DNA from: Tenodera sinensis
Lineage: Eukaryota > Arthropoda > Insecta > Mantodea > Mantidae
NCBI GenBank assembly: GCA_030765045.1
Contig: CM060968.1
Location: 111,069,404 to 111,133,403, forward strand
Direction of reading: 5' to 3'
Length of the DNA stretch: 64,000 nt
In this document: positions 54,650 through 64,000 of the stretch, piece after piece
Numbering within the stretch: position 1 is the first letter of the stretch
How the letters are laid out: each line of letters begins with the position of its first letter
The notes under the pieces: generated by a model
Databases searched by the model: none
What the model was told of the DNA's origin: nothing
The model's input: only the letters and a program-made list of their open reading frames with translations
Position numbers and translations under genes: made by a program

Positions 54650-55299
54650 TGAAAATGTGAATTTTTTGATATACATTTCTTGAATGTACACTGAAAATGT
54701 GTATGTTTTGATGTACAGTTCTTGAATGTACAATGAAAATGTGTATGTTTTGATGTGCATTTCTGGTATATGCAATGAAAATGTGTATGTTTTGATGTAT
54801 ATTTCTAGAATGTGCAGTCAAAATGTGTATGTTTTGATGTACATTTCTTGAATGTACAATGAAAATGTGTATGTTTTGATGTACATTTCTGGTATATACA
54901 ATGAAAATGTGTATGTTTTGATGTACATTTCGTGAATATACAATGAAAATGTGTAGTTTTTGATGTACATTTCTTGAATGTACAATGAAAATGTGTATGT
55001 TTTGATGTACATTTCTGGTATATACAATGAAAATGTGCATGTTTTGATGTACATCTTTTGAATGTACACTCAAAATGTGTATGTTTTGATGTACAATTCT
55101 TGAGTGTACAATGAAAATGTGTGTATTTTGATGTACATTTCTTGAATGTACAATGAAAATGTGTATGTTTTGATGTACATTCCTTGAATGTACAATGAAA
55201 ATGTGTATGTTTTGATGTACATTTCTTTAATGTACAATGAAAATGTGTATGTTTTGATGTACATTTCTTGAATGTACAATGAAAATGTGTATGTTTTTA
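54650..55299. repeat. Segment aligned to 57.3-57.9 kb (offset 2646)
   Basis: The marker at 54804 and its context (GTGCATTTCTGGTATATGC before it, TTTCGTGAATATAC and GTGTAGTTTTTG after it) recur at 57450, exactly 63 monomers on. TTTCGTGAACATAC at the later sites is a further change of the TTTCGTGAATATAC state seen here. Confidence 0.75.
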
Positions 55300-55760
55300 T
55301 GTACATTTGTTGAATGTACAATGATAATGTGTATGTTTTGATGTACATTTGTTGAATGTACAATGATAATGTGTATGTTTTGATGTACATTTCTTGAGTG
55401 TACAATGAAAATGTGTATGCTTTGATGTACATTTGTTGAATGTACAATGAAAATGTGTATGTTTTGATGTACATTTGTTGAATGTACAATGATAATGTGT
55501 ATGTTTTGATGTACATTTCTTGAGTGTACAATGAAAATGTGTATGCTTTGATGTACATTTCTTGAATGTACAATGAAAATGTGTATGTTTTGATGTACAT
55601 TTGTTGAATGTACAATGATAATGTGTATGTTTTGATGTACATTTCTTGAGTGTACAATGAAAATGTGTATTTTTTTATGTACATTTCTTGAGTGTACAAT
55701 GAAAATGTGTATGCTTTGATGTACATTTCTTGAATGTACAATGAAAATGTGTATGTTTTG
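55300..55760. repeat. Short TTGTTGAATG / GATAATG block
   Basis: A shortened relative of the 57.9-kb and 60.1-kb blocks, with GATAATG monomers and TATGCTTTG monomers ending in GTGTATTTTTTTATGTAC. Several monomers present in the longer versions are missing. Confidence 0.75.
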
Positions 55761-56618
55761 ATCTACATTTCTTGAATGTACAATGAAAATGTGTATGTTT
55801 TGATGTACATTTCTTGAATGTACACTGAAAATGTGTATGTTTTGATGTACATTTCTTTAGTGCACAATGAAAATGTGTATGTTTTGATGTGCATTTCTTG
55901 TATATACAATGAAAATGTGTATGTTTTGATGTACGTTTCTTGAATGTACACTGAAAATGTGTATGTTTTGATATACATTTCTTGAATGTACAATGGAAAT
56001 GTATATGTTTTCATGTACATTTCTTGAATGTACACTGAAAATGTGTATGTTTTGATGTACATTTCTTGTATATACAATGAAAATGTATATGTTTTGATGT
56101 ACATTTCTTGAATGTACACTGAAAATGTGTATGTTTTGATGTACATTTCTTGTATATACAATGAAAATGTGTATGTTTTGATGTACATTTCTTGAATGTA
56201 ACCTGAAAATGTGTATGTTTTGATATACATTTCTTGAATGTACAATGAAAATGTATATGTTTTCATGTACATTTCTTGAATGTACACTGAAAATGTGTAT
56301 GTTTTGATGTACATTTCTTGTATATACAATGAAAATGTATATCTTTTGATGTACATTTCTTGAATGTACACTGAAAATGTGTATGTTTTGATGTACATTT
56401 CTTGTGTATACAATGAAAATGTGTATGCTTTCATGTACATTTCTGGTATATACAATGAAAATGCGTATGTTTTGATGTACATTTCTTGAGTGTACAATGA
56501 AAATGTGTATGTTTTGATGTACATTTCTTGAATGTACACTGAAAATGTGTAGGTTTTGATATGCATTTCTTGAATGTACAATGAAAGTGTATATGTTTTC
56601 ATGTACATTTCTTGAATG
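55761..56618. repeat. First part of ~4.95-kb superunit
   Basis: Aligns with about 60808-61.57 kb at offset 4953, changing to 4954 after a +1 base at about 61035 (ATATGATTTTG). Contents are alternating TTGTATATAC and GTACACTG monomers with TTTTCATGTAC and GTAACCTG or GTAATCTG variants. Confidence 0.75.
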
Positions 56619-58800
56619 TACACTGAAAATGTGTATGTTTTGATGTACATTTCTTGTATATACAATGAAAATGTATATGTTTTGATGTACATTTCTTGAA
56701 TGTACATTGAAAATGTGTATGTTTTGATGTACATTTCTTGTATATACAATGAAAATGTGTATGTTTTGATGTACATTTCTTGAATGTAATCTGAAAATGT
56801 GTATGTTTTGATATACATTTCTTGAATGTACAATGAAAATGTATATGTTTTCATGTACATTTCTTGAATGTACACTGAAAATGTGTATGTTTTGATGTAC
56901 ATTTCTTGTATATACAATGAAAATGTGTATGTTTTGATGTACATTTCTGGTATATACAATGAAAATGTGTATGTTTTGATGTACATTTCTTGAGTGTACA
57001 ATGAAAATGTGTATGTTTTGATGTACATATCTTAAGTGTACAATCAAAATGTGTGTGTTTTGATGTACATTTCTTGAATGTACAATGAGAATGTGTATGT
57101 TTTGATGTACATTTCTTGAATGTACAATTAAAATGTGTATGTTTTGATGTATATTTCTTGAATGTACAATGAAAATGTGTATGTTTTGATGTGCATTTCT
57201 TGAATGTACAACGAAAATGTGTATGTTTTGATGTACATTTCTTTAGTGTACAATGAAAATGTGTTTGCTTTGATGTACATTTCTTGAATGTACACTGAAA
57301 ATGTGAATTTTTTGATATACATTTCTTGAATGTACACTGAAAATGTGTATGTTTTGATGTACAGTTCTTGAATGTACAATGAAAATGTGTATGTTTTGAT
57401 GTGCATTTCTGGTATATGCAATGAAAATGTGTATGTTTTGATGTATATTTCTAGAATGTGCAGTCAAAATGTGTATGTTTTGATGTACATTTCTTGAATG
57501 TACAATGAAAATGTGTATGTTTTGATGTTCATTTCTGGTATATACAATGAAAATGTGTATGTTTTGATGTACATTTCGTGAACATACAATGAAAATGTGT
57601 AGTTTTTGATGTACATTTCTTGAATGTACAATGAAAATGTGTATGTTTTGATGTACATTTCTGGTATATACAATGAAAATGTGCATGTTTTGATGTACAT
57701 CTTTTGAATGTACACTCAAAATGTGTATGTTTTGATGTACAATTCTTGAGTGTACAATGAAAATGTGTGTATTTTGATGTACATTTCTTGAATGTACAAT
57801 GAAAATGTGTATGTTTTGATGTACATTCCTTGAATGTACAATGAAAATGTGTATGTTTTGATGTACATTTCTTTAATGTACAATGAAAATGTGTATGTTT
57901 TGATGTACATTTCTTGAATGTACAATGAAAATGTGTATGTTTTGATGTACATTTGTTGAATGTACAATGATAATGTGTATGTTTTGATGTACATTTGTTG
58001 AATGTACAATGATAATGTGTATGTTTTGATGTACATTTCTTGAGTGTACAATGAAAATGTGTATGCTTTGATGTACATTTCTTGAATGTACAATGAAAAT
58101 GTGTATGTTTTGATGTACATTTGTTGAATGTACAATGAAAATGTGTATGTTTTGATGTACATTTCTTGAATGTACAATGAAAATGTGTATGTTTTGATGT
58201 ACATTTGTTGAATGTACAATGAAAATGTGTATGTTTTGATGTACATTTGTTGAATGTACAATGATAATGTGTATGTTTTGATGTACATTTCTTGAGTGTA
58301 CAATGAAAATGTGTATGCTTTGATGTACATTTCTTGAATGTACAATGAAAATGTGTATGTTTTGATGTACATTTGTTGAATGTACAATGATAATGTGTAT
58401 GTTTTGATGTACAGTTCTTGAGTGTACAATGAAAATGTGTATTTTTTTATGTACATTTCTTGAGTGTACAATGAAAATGTGTAGCTTTGATGTACATTTC
58501 TTGAATGTGCAATGAAAATGTGTATGTTTTGATCTACATTTCTTGAATGTACAATGAAAATGTGTATGTTTTGATGTACATTTCTTGAATGTACACTGAA
58601 AATGTGTATGTTTTGATGTACATTTGTTGAATGTACAATGATAATGTGTATGTTTTGATGTACAGTTCTTGAGTGTACAATGAAAATGTGTATTTTTTTA
58701 TGTACATTTCTTGAGTGTACAATGAAAATGTGTAGCTTTGATGTACATTTCTTGAATGTGCAATGAAAATGTGTATGTTTTGATCTACATTTCTTGAATG
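56619..58800. repeat. 2,182-bp duplication, first copy, with 251-bp insert
   Basis: 52 monomers minus 2 bp, matching 58801 onward. It carries the marker at 57450 and the TTGTTGAATG / GATAATG block at about 57.93-58.5 kb. From 58370 to 58620 a 251-bp stretch is repeated at 58621 to about 58800. That stretch includes ACAGTTCTTGAGTG, GTGTATTTTTTTATG and the 1-bp-deleted GTGTAGCTTTG. A relative of this end also follows the second copy near 60.6 kb without the extra repeat. Confidence 0.8.
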
Positions 58801-60808
58801 TACACTGAAAATGTGTATGTTTTGATGTACATTTCTTGTATATACAATGAAAATGTATATGTTTTGATGTACATTTCTTGAATGTACATTGAAAATGTGT
58901 ATGTTTTGATGTACATTTCTTGTATATACAATGAAAATGTGTATGTTTTGATGTACATTTCTTGAATGTAATCTGAAAATGTGTATGTTTTGATATACAT
59001 TTCTTGAATGTACAATGAAAATGTATATGTTTTCATGTACATTTCTTGAATGTACACTGAAAATGTGTATGTTTTGATGTACATTTCTTGTATATACAAT
59101 GAAAATGTGTATGTTTTGATGTACATTTCTGGTATATACAATGAAAATGTGTATGTTTTGATGTACATTTCTTGAGTGTACAATGAAAATGTGTATGTTT
59201 TGATGTACATATCTTAAGTGTACAATCAAAATGTGTGTGTTTTGATGTACATTTCTTGAATGTACAATGAGAATGTGTATGTTTTGATGTACATTTCTTG
59301 AATGTACAATGAAGATGTGTATGTTTTGATGTATATTTCTTGAATGTACAATGAAAATGTGTATGTTTTGATGTGCATTTCTTGAATGTACAACGAAAAT
59401 GTGTATGTTTTGATGTACATTTCTTTAGTGTACAATGAAAATGTGTTTGCTTTGATGTACATTTCTTGAATGTACACTGAAAATGTGAATTTTTTGATAT
59501 ACATTTCTTGAATGTACACTGAAAATGTGTATGTTTTGATGTACAGTTCTTGAATGTACAATGAAAATGTGTATGTTTTGATGTGCATTTCTGGTATATG
59601 CAATGAAAATGTGTATGTTTTGATGTATATTTCTAGAATGTGCAGTCAAAATGTGTATGTTTTGATGTACATTTCTTGAATGTACAATGAAAATGTGTAT
59701 GTTTTGATGTTCATTTCTGGTATATACAATGAAAATGTGTATGTTTTGATGTACATTTCGTGAACATACAATGAAAATGTGTAGTTTTTGATGTACATTT
59801 CTTGAATGTACAATGAAAATGTGTATGTTTTGATGTACATTTCTGGTATATACAATGAAAATGTGCATGTTTTGATGTACATCTTTTGAATGTACACTCA
59901 AAATGTGTATGTTTTGATGTACAATTCTTGAGTGTACAATGAAAATGTGTGTATTTTGATGTACATTTCTTGAATGTACAATGAAAATGTGTATGTTTTG
60001 ATGTACATTCCTTGAATGTACAATGAAAATGTGTATGTTTTGATGTACATTTCTTTAATGTACAATGAAAATGTGTATGTTTTGATGTACATTTCTTGAA
60101 TGTACAATGAAAATGTGTATGTTTTGATGTACATTTGTTGAATGTACAATGATAATGTGTATGTTTTGATGTACATTTGTTGAATGTACAATGATAATGT
60201 GTATGTTTTGATGTACATTTCTTGAGTGTACAATGAAAATGTGTATGCTTTGATGTACATTTCTTGAATGTACAATGAAAATGTGTATGTTTTGATGTAC
60301 ATTTGTTGAATGTACAATGAAAGTGTGTATGTTTTGATGTACATTTCTTGAATGTACAATGAAAATGTGTATGTTTTGATGTACATTTGTTGAATGTACA
60401 ATGAAAATGTGTATGTTTTGATGTACATTTGTTGAATGTACAATGATAATGTGTATGTTTTGATGTACATTTCTTGAGTGTACAATGAAAATGTGTATGC
60501 TTTGATGTACATTTCTTGAATGTACAATGAAAATGTGTATGTTTTGATGTACATTTGTTGAATGTACAATGATAATGTGTATGTTTTGATGTATAGTTCT
60601 TGAGTGTACAATGAAAATGTGTATTTTTTTATGTACATTTCTTGAGTGTACAATGAAAATGTGTAGCTTTGATGTACATTTCTTGAATGTGCAATGAAAA
60701 TGTGTATGTTTTGATCTACATTTCTTGAATGTACAATGAAAATGTGTATGTTTTGATGTACATTTCTTGAATGTACACTGAAAATGTGTATGTTTTGATG
60801 TACATTTC
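58801..60808. repeat. 2,182-bp duplication, second copy
   Basis: Constant offset 2182 from 56619 to about 58626. The marker is at 59632, and TTTCGTGAACATAC (near 59757) is shared with 57575. GATAATG monomers recur in the same order. Differences include GAAGATGTG near 59313, GAAAGTGTG near 60321 and ATGTATAGTTC near 60592. Confidence 0.85.
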
Positions 60809-62577
60809 TTTAGTGCACAATGAAAATGTGTATGTTTTGATGTACATTTCTTGTATATACAATGAAAATGTGTATGTTTTGATGTACGTTTCTTGAATGT
60901 ACACTGAAAATGTGTATGTTTTGATATACATTTCTTGAATGTACAATGGAAATGTATATGTTTTCATGTACATTTCTTGAATGTACACTGAAAATGTGTA
61001 TGTTTTGATGTACATTTCTTGTATATACAATGAAAATGTATATGATTTTGATGTACATTTCTTGAATGTACACTGAAAATGTGTATGTTTTGATGTACAT
61101 TTCTTGTATATACAATGAAAATGTGTATGTTTTGATGTACATTTCTTGAATGTAATCTGAAAATGTGTATGTTTTGGTATACATTTCTTGAATGTACAAT
61201 GAAAATGTATATGTTTTCATGTACATTTCTTGAATGTACACTGAAAATGTGTATGTTTTGATGTACATTTCTTGTATATACAATGAAAATGTATATCTTT
61301 TGATGTTCATTTCTTGAATGTACACTGAAAATGTGTATGTTTTGATGTACATTTCTTGTATATACAATGAAAATGTGTATGTTTTCATGTACATTTCTGG
61401 TATATACAATGAAAATGTGTATGTTTTGATGTACATTTCTTGAGTGTACAATGAAAATGTGTATGTTTTGATGTACATTTCTTGAATGTACACTGAAAAT
61501 GTGTAGGTTTTGATATGCATTTCTTGAATGTACAATGAAAGTGTATATGTTTTCATGTACATTTCTTGAATGTACACTGAAAATGTGTATGTTTTGATGT
61601 ACATTTCTTGTATATACAATGAAAATGTATATGTTTTGATGTACATTTCTTGAATGTACATTGAAAATGTGTATGTTTTGATGTACATTTCTTGTATATA
61701 CAATGAAAATGTGTATGTTTTAATGTACATTTCTTGAATGTAATCTGAAAATGTGTATGTTTTGATATACATTTCTTGAATGTACAATGAAAATGTATAT
61801 GTTTTCATGTACATTTCTTGAATGTACACTGAAAATGTGTATGTTTTGATGTACATTTCTTGTATATACAATGAAAATGTGTATGTTTTGATGTACATTT
61901 CTGGTATATACAATGAAAATGTGTATGTTTTGATGTACATTTCTTGAGTGTACAATGAAAATGTGTATGTTTCGATGTACATCTCTTAAGTGTACAATCA
62001 AAATATGTGTGTTTTGATGTACATTTCTTGAATGTACAATGAGAATGTGTATGTTTTGATGTACATTTCTTGAATGTACAATGAAAATGTGTATGTTTTG
62101 ATGTATATTTCTTGAATGTACAATGAAAATGTGTATGTTTTGATGTGCATTTCTTGAATGTACAACGAAAATGTGTATGTTTTGATGTACATTTCTTTAG
62201 TGTACAATGAAAATGTGTTTGCTTTGATGTACATTTCTTGAATGTACACTGAAAATGTGAATTTTTTGATATACATTTCTTGAATGTACACTGAAAATGT
62301 GTATGTTTTGATGTACAGTTCTTGAATGTACAATGAAAATGTGTATGTTTTGATGTGCATTTCTGGTATATGCAATGAAAATGTGTATGTTTTGATGTAT
62401 ATTTCTAGAATGTGCAGTCAAAATGTGTATGTTTTGATGTACATTTCTTGAATGTACAATGAAAATGTGTATGTTTTGATGTACATTTCTGGTATATACA
62501 ATGAAAATGTGTATGTTTTGATGTACATTTCGTGAACATACAATGAAAATGTGTAGTTTTTGATGTACATTTCTTGA
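60809..62577. repeat. ~4.95-kb superunit, second (partial) copy
   Basis: Aligns with 55856 onward at offset 4953/4954. It includes the marker at 62404 (2,772 bp, 66 monomers, after 59632). Private states include GTTTTGGTATAC near 61175, ATGTTCATTTC near 61306 and GTTTCGATGTACATCTC near 61970. It ends near 62577, where the order switches to that of the 2-kb and 10-kb loci. Confidence 0.75.
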
Positions 62578-64000
62578 ATGTACAATGAAAATGTGTATGT
62601 TTTGATGTGCATTTCTTGAATGTACAATGAAAATGTGTATGTTTTGATGTACATTTCTTTAGTGTACAATGAAAATGTGTTTGCTTTGATGTACATTTCT
62701 TGAATGTACACTGAAAATGTGTATTTTTTGATATACATTTCTTGAATGTACACTGAAAATGTGTATGTTTTGATGTACAGTTCTTGAATGTACAATGAAA
62801 ATGTGTATGTATGATGTGCATATCTGGTATATGCAATGAAAATGTGTATGTTTTGATGTATATTTCTAGAATGTGCAGTCAAAATGTGTATGTTTTGATG
62901 TACATTTCTTGAATGTACAATGAAAATGTGTATGTTTTGATGTACATTTCTGGTATATACAATGAAAATGTGTATGTTTTAATGTACATTTCTTGAATGT
63001 ACAATGAAAATGTGTATGTTTTGTGGTACATTTCTGGTATATACAATGAAAATGTGTATGTTTTGATGTACTTTTCTTGAATGTACAATTAAAATGTGTA
63101 TGTTTTGATGTACATTTCTGGTATATACAATGAAAATGTGTATGTTTTGATGTACATTTCTTGAATATACAATGAAAATGTGTATGTTTTGATGTACATT
63201 TCTTTAATGTACAATGAAAATGTGTATGTTTTGATGTACATTTCTTTAATGTACAATGAAAATGTGTATGTTTTGATCTACATTTCTTGAATATACAATG
63301 AAAATGTGTATGTTTTGATGTACATTTCTTGAATGTACACTGAAAATGTGTATGTTTTGATGTACATTTCTTTAGTGCACAATGAAAATGTGTATGTTTT
63401 GATGTACATTTCTTGTATATACAATGAAAATGTGTATCTTTTGATGTACATTTCTTGAATGTACAATGAAAATGTTTATGTTTTGATGTAGATTTCTTGA
63501 ATGTACAATGAAAATGTGTATGTTTTGATGTACATTTCTTGAATGTACAATGAAAATGTGTATGTTTTGATGAACATTTCTTGAGTGTACAATGAAAATG
63601 TGTATGTTTTGATGTACATTTCTTTAGTGCACAATGAAAATGGGTATGTTTTGATGTACATTTCTTGTATATACAATGAAAATGTGTATCTTTTGATGTA
63701 CATTTCTTGAATGTACAATGAAAATGTTTATGTTTTGATGTACATTTCTTGAATGTACAATGAAAATGTGTATGTTTTGATGTACATTTCTTGAGTGTAC
63801 AATGAAAATGTGTATGTTTTGATGTACATTTCTTGAATGTACAATGAAAATGTGTATGTTTTGATGTGCATTTCTTGAATGTACAACGAAAATGTGTATG
63901 TTTTGATGTACATTTCTTTAGTGTACAATGAAAATGTGTTTGCTTTGATGTACATTTCTTGAATGTACACTGAAAATGTGAATTTTTTGATATACATTTC
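62578..64000. repeat. Distant copy of the 1.8-2.9 kb segment
   Basis: Shares the 1-bp-deleted GTATGATG (62809) and the marker (62865) with 2021 and 2077 at offset 60788. After two TTTCTTTAATG monomers instead of one, the offset becomes 60830. GTGTATCTTTTG, GTTTATG and GATGAACATTTC keep the same order. From about 63.8 kb the order switches again to GTGCATTTC, ACAACGAAAATG and TTTAGTG, as at about 62.1 kb. The array continues past the window end. Confidence 0.8.

Larger units (their letters stand above)
1..64000. repeat. 42-bp tandem satellite array, whole window
   Basis: Every line of the window is a variant of one 42-bp unit in head-to-tail arrangement, always in the same orientation. The consensus holds 13 A, 18 T, 8 G and 3 C, so it is about 26% G+C and the + strand is rich in T and G. 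About 1,520 units fit in the window. Monomers differ mainly by a few substitutions and occasional 1-2 bp indels. No unique sequence, inverted block, transposon, tRNA, rRNA or non-repetitive gene interrupts the array, and both window ends lie inside it. A eukaryotic heterochromatic satellite is the best reading. I do not recognise the family, and species and chromosomal location cannot be told from the sequence. Confidence 0.98.

Noticed and set aside
160..63997. Numerous long minus-strand ORFs of 60-595 codons as candidate genes for repeat proteins
   Set aside because: They arise from a stop-free 42-bp unit, occur in all three minus frames at once, switch frame at 1-bp indels, often need TTG as start, and end at common variant monomers. 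No non-repetitive domain, signal or promoter accompanies them.
1..64000. CRISPR array
   Set aside because: The whole 42-bp period is repeated. There are no unique spacers between conserved repeats, no leader and no cas genes.
1..64000. CENP-B box or telomere repeats that would fix the chromosomal location
   Set aside because: The unit contains no TTCG plus CGGG pattern typical of the CENP-B box and no TTAGGG- or TTTAGGG-like tandem.

Overview
The whole 64-kb window is one uninterrupted head-to-tail tandem satellite. The monomer is 42 bp, about 26% G+C, and about 1,520 copies fit in the window. All copies have the same orientation and neither array edge is present. I found no supportable gene, RNA gene, transposon, CRISPR array or unique-sequence island. 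An AT-rich satellite of this size, with higher-order structure and no genes over 64 kb, points to a eukaryotic chromosome, probably heterochromatin (centromeric, pericentromeric or subtelomeric). The sequence alone does not identify the species or the chromosomal position.

Monomer architecture. Half of each 42-bp unit is a 21-bp dyad: arm TGTACATT, loop TCTTG, arm AATGTACA. The other 21 bp holds an A4 and a T4 tract. The unit can also be read as three degenerate subunits of 14, 15 and 13 bp, each starting ATGTRYA. Because 42 is divisible by 3 and the + strand consensus lacks TTA, CTA and TCA, all three minus-strand frames are open. This creates many long repetitive ORFs (up to 595 codons) that I interpret as non-coding. 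They run through 1-bp indels by switching frame, and they end at ordinary variant monomers.

Layout. Diagnostic variant monomers (for example TTCTTTAGTG, TTCTGGTATATAC, TTGTTGAATG, TCTAGAATGTGCAGTC) show that the array grew by repeated segmental tandem duplication at many scales. 1-7.7 kb: a 3,900-bp-offset copy and a 2,390-bp tandem duplication, with a 126-bp trimer sub-array inside. 7.7-15.0 kb: more heterogeneous blocks, several with distant partners (offsets about 8.35-8.5 kb, 27.3 kb and 49.96 kb). 15.05-31.8 kb: a ~6-kb superunit present twice, the first copy carrying a 2,352-bp (56-mer) triplication. 28.1-37.6 kb: a 4,745-bp tandem duplication. 37.6-51.1 kb: 2,267-bp and 4,701-bp nested duplications. 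51.1-51.5 kb: a short mosaic junction. 51.5-62.6 kb: further copies, with 2,182-bp and ~4,954-bp duplications. 62.6-64 kb: sequence closely matching 1.8-2.9 kb, about 60.8 kb away.

Nothing in the window acts as a gene pathway. The notable biology is the satellite itself: nested higher-order structure, net loss of bases from the 42-bp register, a hairpin-capable dyad in every unit, and small differences between copies that allow the duplication order to be partly reconstructed. Block boundaries and offsets were obtained by reading shared variants by eye and should be taken as good to about one monomer.
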